Shown here in pieces: positions 3,462-6,742 of a stretch of 6,742 nt of DNA; position 1 is the stretch's first letter; each line of letters opens with the position of its first letter. A program made the translations under genes and the position numbers. The stretch comes from Bacteroidales bacterium (GTDB taxonomy: Bacteria; Bacteroidota; Bacteroidia; Bacteroidales; UBA4181). The notes below the pieces were generated by a model. That model was not told the DNA's origin, made no database searches, and saw only the letters and a program-made list of their open reading frames with translations. The stretch lies in assembly GCA_031287245.1 (NCBI GenBank), contig JAITTD010000099.1:1-6742 (forward strand), read 5' to 3'.

Positions 3462-5324
3462 TTAATCATTCACCATCCTCACTGCCCCTTTATCGGCAGA
3501 ACTCACCATTGAGGCATAGGCTTTCAGCGCTTTGGATACTTCGCGGTGGCGACGGGGCGGGGTGAATGCCTTGTTGCCACGTGCAAGTTCTGCGTTGCGG
3601 CGGTTGTCTAATTCGCTGTCGGTAAGCAACACGTTGATGCTGCGTGATGGAATGTCAATTTCGATGAGGTCGCCGTCGCGAAGCAATCCTATGTTGCCGC
3701 CTGCTGCTGCTTCGGGCGATATGTGCCCGATGGACAGCCCCGATGTGCCGCCTGAAAAACGTCCGTCGGTAATCAAAGCGCAGGCTTTGCCGAGATGGCG
3801 CGATTTGATGTAGGATGTGGGATAGAGCATTTCCTGCATTCCGGGACCGCCTTTGGGACCTTCGTGCGTAATAACAACCACGTCGCCTGCTTGTACAGAC
3901 GGGGCACGTCCTGTTTCTACGTTGCCGAGAATGCCCTCGCAAGCCGCATCCTGCGAGTCGAATACCCGCGCTTTCCCTTTGAAATGCAGCAGACTCTCGT
4001 CCACGCCTGCAGTCTTGATGACGCAACCGTTCTGTGCGATGTTGCCTTTGAGAACAGCCAAACCACCGTCTTTGCTATACGCATGGGCTATATCGCGAAT
4101 GCAGCCGTTGGCTCGGTCAATATCCATTTCTTCTACATCATAATATTCTTCTTGCGAACCCAATTTTAAACTGAAGGTATTTCCGGGCGCCGCCGTATAT
4201 AACTGTAGCGCTTGCGAGGAAAGACTGTTCTCGCAAATATGGTATTCTTTCATGGCTTCTTCCAGTGTTTTCCCGTCCACACGCTTCAGAGAGGCATCTA
4301 TCAAACCGCCTTTGTGCAATTCGCCCAGAATACCCAAAATGCCGCCTGCCCGGTTCACATCCTGTATATAGTATTGACTGGTATTAGGTGCTACTTTGCA
4401 GAGACAAGGCGTTTTTCGTGAAAGCGTATCAATATCCTGCATGGTAAAATTCACTCCGGCTTCATGGGCGACAGCCAGAAGGTGCAAAACCGTGTTGGTT
4501 GAACCGCCCATAGCAATATCCAAAGTCATGGCATTCAGAAAAGATTCTCGCGTGGCAATGCTTTTCGGCAAAACGCTTTCATCGCCTTCTTCATAATATT
4601 TAAAAGCATTTTTGACAATCAAACGGGCGGCGTCACGGAATAACTTTTCACGGTCAACATGGGACGCCAACAAGGTTCCGTTGCCGGGCAAAGCCAAACC
4701 GATGGCTTCATTCAAGCAGTTCATGGAGTTTGCCGTAAACATTCCGGAACACGAGCCACAAGTGGGACAAGCATGCTGTTCGATTCGACGAACCTGTTCG
4801 TCCGAAACGGATTCATCGGCGCTTTGCACCATGACGTCAATCAAATCCAACCCGCGACCGTCCAAATGACCGGCTTCCATGGGTCCTCCCGACACAAAAA
4901 CCGCAGGTATATTCAGTCGCATGGCAGCCATCAGCATACCGGGCGTTATTTTGTCGCAGTTGCTGATGCAAACCATGGCGTCCGCCTTGTGGGCATTGCA
5001 CATATACTCCACGCTGTCGGCAATCAGGTCGCGCGAGGGCAGCGAATACAGCATACCGTCGTGTCCCATGGCAATACCGTCGTCAATGGCGATGGTGTTG
5101 AACTCGGCGGCAAAACAGCCCGATTTTTCTATCTCGGCTTTCACGAATTGCCCGATTTCATGCAAATGGACGTGCCCGGGCACAAACTGGGTGAAGGAAT
5201 TGACCACAGCAATAATCGGTTTGCCTGACTGCTTGCCGGTCATTCCGCAGGCACGCCAAAGGCTTCTGGCGCCTGCCATTCTGCGACCTTCGGTGCTGAT
5301 CGCGCTGCGTAAGGGTTTTTTCAT
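3462..5324 (-). CDS. ilvD: Dihydroxy-acid dehydratase
   Basis: Catalyses dehydration of 2,3-dihydroxy-isovalerate and 2,3-dihydroxy-3-methylvalerate to the 2-keto acids in cytoplasmic valine, isoleucine (and indirectly leucine) synthesis. The 620-residue product is full length (E. coli IlvD is 616) and aligns throughout. ATG at 5324 (MKKPLRSAISTEGRRMAGAR) is chosen because it matches family N-termini and leaves a leader after the promoter; ATG at 5333 is an alternative, and TTG at 5351 overlaps the -7 element. Visible motifs: GKPIIAVVNSFTQFVPGHVHL (34-54), MVCISNCDKITPGM with Cys119/Cys123 and the Asp124-Lys125 metal-binding pair (117-130), ACPTCGSCSGM with Cys186, Cys189 and Cys192 (185-195), then GPKGGPGMQEM and ITDGRFSGGTSG near the C-terminus. 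Gly50 in VPGH, where other DHADs have Cys, places it with the E. coli-type Fe-S branch. No ilvB/N/C follows; the next gene is the NlpE-like lipoprotein. Confidence 0.97.
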   Translation of the reverse strand: MKKPLRSAISTEGRRMAGARSLWRACGMTGKQSGKPIIAVVNSFTQFVPGHVHLHEIGQFVKAEIEKSGCFAAEFNTIAIDDGIAMGHDGMLYSLPSRDLIADSVEYMCNAHKADAMVCISNCDKITPGMLMAAMRLNIPAVFVSGGPMEAGHLDGRGLDLIDVMVQSADESVSDEQVRRIEQHACPTCGSCSGMFTANSMNCLNEAIGLALPGNGTLLASHVDREKLFRDAARLIVKNAFKYYEEGDESVLPKSIATRESFLNAMTLDIAMGGSTNTVLHLLAVAHEAGVNFTMQDIDTLSRKTPCLCKVAPNTSQYYIQDVNRAGGILGILGELHKGGLIDASLKRVDGKTLEEAMKEYHICENSLSSQALQLYTAAPGNTFSLKLGSQEEYYDVEEMDIDRANGCIRDIAHAYSKDGGLAVLKGNIAQNGCVIKTAGVDESLLHFKGKARVFDSQDAACEGILGNVETGRAPSVQAGDVVVITHEGPKGGPGMQEMLYPTSYIKSRHLGKACALITDGRFSGGTSGLSIGHISPEAAAGGNIGLLRDGDLIEIDIPSRSINVLLTDSELDNRRNAELARGNKAFTPPRRHREVSKALKAYASMVSSADKGAVRMVND

Positions 5325-5348
5325 GCTTTCCATCTTCAAAATATGCGA

Positions 5349-5356
5349 CAAAGATA
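5349..5356 (-). promoter_or_regulatory. -7 element of the ilvD promoter
   Basis: On the minus strand TATCTTTG (5356-5349) is a perfect TAnnTTTG and is identical to the -7 element of the GNAT module promoter. No clear TTG lies 19-21 bp upstream; the region is T-rich (TCTTTTTC). Initiation near 5342 would give an 18-nt leader to ATG 5324. The leader is too short for attenuation or a riboswitch. Confidence 0.55.
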
Positions 5357-5412
5357 AGGCTTTTCTTATTGAAAAAGAGATTTTGTGATGTAAAAAAATT
5401 GGGACACGGATT

Positions 5413-6201
5413 TCATGGTAGTGTATCGCAGGATATCTGCCTGCGAAATTCGGAACAGACGATGGCTGTTGCCGTTGCTACGTTGAGCGATTCTGATGTC
5501 GGCTCGCCTGCGGGATAGGAGGGGACGAGTATCCGGTTGGCTACCAGTTTTGCCGTTTTTGGGCTGATGCCCTTTGATTCGTTGCCCATCACCACCAGCG
5601 CCCTTGCGGGAAGGGATTGCTGAAAAATGTTTTCCCCATCTAAAAAAGCGCCGTAAATGGGATGTTCAGGATATTTGGAATGCAACTGTTCAAGAAAATC
5701 AATATTTACGGAACAGGTTTTTACGCGAATAACAGCGCCCATCGTGGATTGGATGGTTTTTGGATTGAAAGTGTCGGCGCAACCTGCGCCACACAGCACG
5801 TGCCGTATGCCAAACCAGTCGGCTATGCGAATGATCGTGCCCAGATTGCCGGGGTCTTGCACTCCGTCCAAATACAGCGACAAACAGGAGACGATTTCGT
5901 CCAAATCGGGCGTGTATTCGGGAATACGCACCAATGCCATTGCACGGTGGGCGGTTTTCAGAAAACTGACTTGTGCCAATTCCTGCGCTGTTACCGGCAC
6001 CGTTTCGGATGCTTTTGTCTGCAAAACAACCGGTAATTGCTCTATCCATGCAGCATCTGCCAATAGACAAACCACTGAGAGCGGCGAAGCAAGCATTTCG
6101 CGTACGGTTTTGTCGCCTTCCACCACAAACAAACCCTGTTCATTCCGATATTTCCGGTGTTCCAACGAGCGGATCAGTTTGATTTTGGCTTTGCTTAACA
6201 C
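5413..6201 (-). CDS. TrmH/SpoU-family RNA 2'-O-ribose methyltransferase
   Basis: A 262-residue SPOUT-class enzyme expected to methylate the 2'-hydroxyl of a ribose in rRNA or tRNA with S-adenosylmethionine; the exact target cannot be read from sequence. The N-terminal substrate-binding domain starts MLSKAKIKLIRSLEHRKYRNE and includes GLFVVEGDKTVREML (23-37). The catalytic SpoU domain starts near residue 107. Motif 1 is LDGVQDPGNLGTIIRIADWFG (111-131), with Asn119 and Arg125 as likely key residues. Motif 2 is VVMGNESKGIS (203-213), containing Glu208. Motif 3 is SESLNVATATAIVCSEFRR (236-254). Threonine and cysteine in motif 3 replace more usual hydrophobic residues, a mild variation. The start is GTG at 6201, the only suitable one, since no ATG lies between it and the upstream tyrS stop. 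A 25-bp gap to tyrS suggests co-transcription. Confidence 0.93.
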   Translation of the reverse strand: MLSKAKIKLIRSLEHRKYRNEQGLFVVEGDKTVREMLASPLSVVCLLADAAWIEQLPVVLQTKASETVPVTAQELAQVSFLKTAHRAMALVRIPEYTPDLDEIVSCLSLYLDGVQDPGNLGTIIRIADWFGIRHVLCGAGCADTFNPKTIQSTMGAVIRVKTCSVNIDFLEQLHSKYPEHPIYGAFLDGENIFQQSLPARALVVMGNESKGISPKTAKLVANRILVPSYPAGEPTSESLNVATATAIVCSEFRRQISCDTLP

Positions 6202-6226
6202 GGATGAACGGGTGACTGGATGAACG
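6202..6226. repeat. 9-bp direct repeat filling the tyrS-methyltransferase spacer
   Basis: GGATGAACG occurs at 6202-6210 and again at 6218-6226, separated by 7 bp, and together these occupy the whole 25-bp spacer. On the coding strand this reads CGTTCATCC twice, the second copy touching the GTG start. It may be a slippage or duplication product that lengthened the spacer. Confidence 0.75.
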
Positions 6227-6742
6227 TTATTCTACAACAATCAAAGAATAATCCTTTTTGCCTTTCTGCACCAGTAGATATTTTCGGTTAAGCAAGTATT
6301 CCGTGTCAACGCTAAGGTTGACGTCCGCCACTTTTGCCTTGTTGAGGCTCAGCCCGCCGCCTGCGATCAGGCGTTTGGCTTCGCCCTTGGAAGGGAAGAT
6401 GGCAGTATGTACGCTCAGCAAGTCCAGCAAGGGAATACCGGCTTCCAAATCAGCCCTGTTGATGCGAAATTGCGGCACACCTTCAAATATGCTCACAAAA
6501 GTGTCCTCGTCCAAGGCTGCCAATGACTCTGCTGTGCCTTGTCCGAACAGCAGTTTCGAGGCGTCTTCGGCGGTTTGTACGTCGGCAGCGGAATGTACCA
6601 GTGCCGTTACTTCGCGAGCCAGCGTTTTTTGGAGAATACGAAGGTGCGGCTCGGCATGTTGCTGTTCAATCAAGCCTTTGATAACGTCCTGTGGCAGTCC
6701 GGTGAATATTTTGATGTATTTTTCGGCATCGGCATCGCTCAC
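6227..6742 (-). CDS. tyrS: Tyrosyl-tRNA synthetase, C-terminal part (runs off right edge)
   Basis: The visible 172 codons are the C-terminal part of TyrRS, which charges tRNA-Tyr in the cytoplasm. The first visible codon is GTG (Val) inside the conserved VSDADAEKYIKIFTGLP segment, so it is not a start. The catalytic HIGH and KMSKS regions lie beyond the window edge. Visible parts are the post-catalytic helical region (LRILQKTLAREVTALVHSAADVQTAEDASKLLFG) and a C-terminal S4 RNA-binding domain, seen in FPSKGEAKRLIAGGGLSLN and the following KVADVNLSVDTEYLLNRKYLLVQKGKKDYSLIVVE. The carboxy end is intact with a TAA stop (6229-6227). It is probably the first gene of a short operon with the downstream RNA methyltransferase, both being translation-apparatus genes. 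Confidence 0.95.
   Translation of the reverse strand: MSDADAEKYIKIFTGLPQDVIKGLIEQQHAEPHLRILQKTLAREVTALVHSAADVQTAEDASKLLFGQGTAESLAALDEDTFVSIFEGVPQFRINRADLEAGIPLLDLLSVHTAIFPSKGEAKRLIAGGGLSLNKAKVADVNLSVDTEYLLNRKYLLVQKGKKDYSLIVVE

Noticed and set aside
4659..5388. Long plus-strand frames opposite ilvD
   Set aside because: They are antisense shadows of a full-length, motif-complete dihydroxy-acid dehydratase.
5325..5412. Attenuator or riboswitch upstream of ilvD
   Set aside because: The predicted leader is about 18 nt, with no leader peptide rich in Ile/Val/Leu and no stable stem; only a promoter element is supported.

Overview
The window looks like a chromosomal segment from a member of the Bacteroidota, probably Bacteroidales. 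Three things point there. First, several promoters match the Bacteroidota -7 element TAnnTTTG. Second, the leftmost gene encodes bacterial Ig-like (BIG2) repeats joined to a Fibrobacter succinogenes major paralogous (FISUMP) domain. Third, the tRNA has no encoded CCA and has the shape of Bacteroidales tRNA-Glu. Species cannot be fixed from the sequence.

Layout: the left part (1-2600) reads on the plus strand. It holds the 3' end of a surface/adhesin-like gene (BIG2 repeats plus C-terminal FISUMP domain), a strong intrinsic terminator, an unassigned intergenic stretch with small hairpins, and a two-gene module. The module is a 56-codon charged protein followed by a GNAT acetyltransferase, behind a good Bacteroidota promoter, and resembles a GNAT-type toxin-antitoxin pair. 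From 2600 to 2930 there is an AT-rich convergent intergenic region with short repeats and a perfect palindrome, then a lone tRNA-Glu(CTC) on the minus strand with its own promoter.

The right part (2931-6742) is entirely on the minus strand and looks like core genome: an NlpE-like lipoprotein, dihydroxy-acid dehydratase (ilvD), a SpoU/TrmH-family RNA 2'-O-methyltransferase, and the C-terminal part of tyrosyl-tRNA synthetase (tyrS, running off the right edge). tyrS and the methyltransferase are 25 bp apart and probably co-transcribed. ilvD has its own -7 element and is not followed by ilvB/ilvN/ilvC here.

The most interesting signal is at the 3' end of the FISUMP gene (about 1241-1425). Codons there switch abruptly to C-ending forms: 23 of 26 two-fold pyrimidine-ending codons end in C, against 12 of 27 in the preceding part of the same domain. 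The stretch ends in a 23-nt adenine-free tract next to the stop codon and is followed by a 9-bp-stem, 4-nt-loop hairpin. This is the layout expected of the variable region of a diversity-generating retroelement target gene, but no reverse transcriptase or template repeat lies in this window, so it remains a hypothesis. The second candidate is the unusual small partner of the GNAT protein, with an inverted repeat over its promoter.
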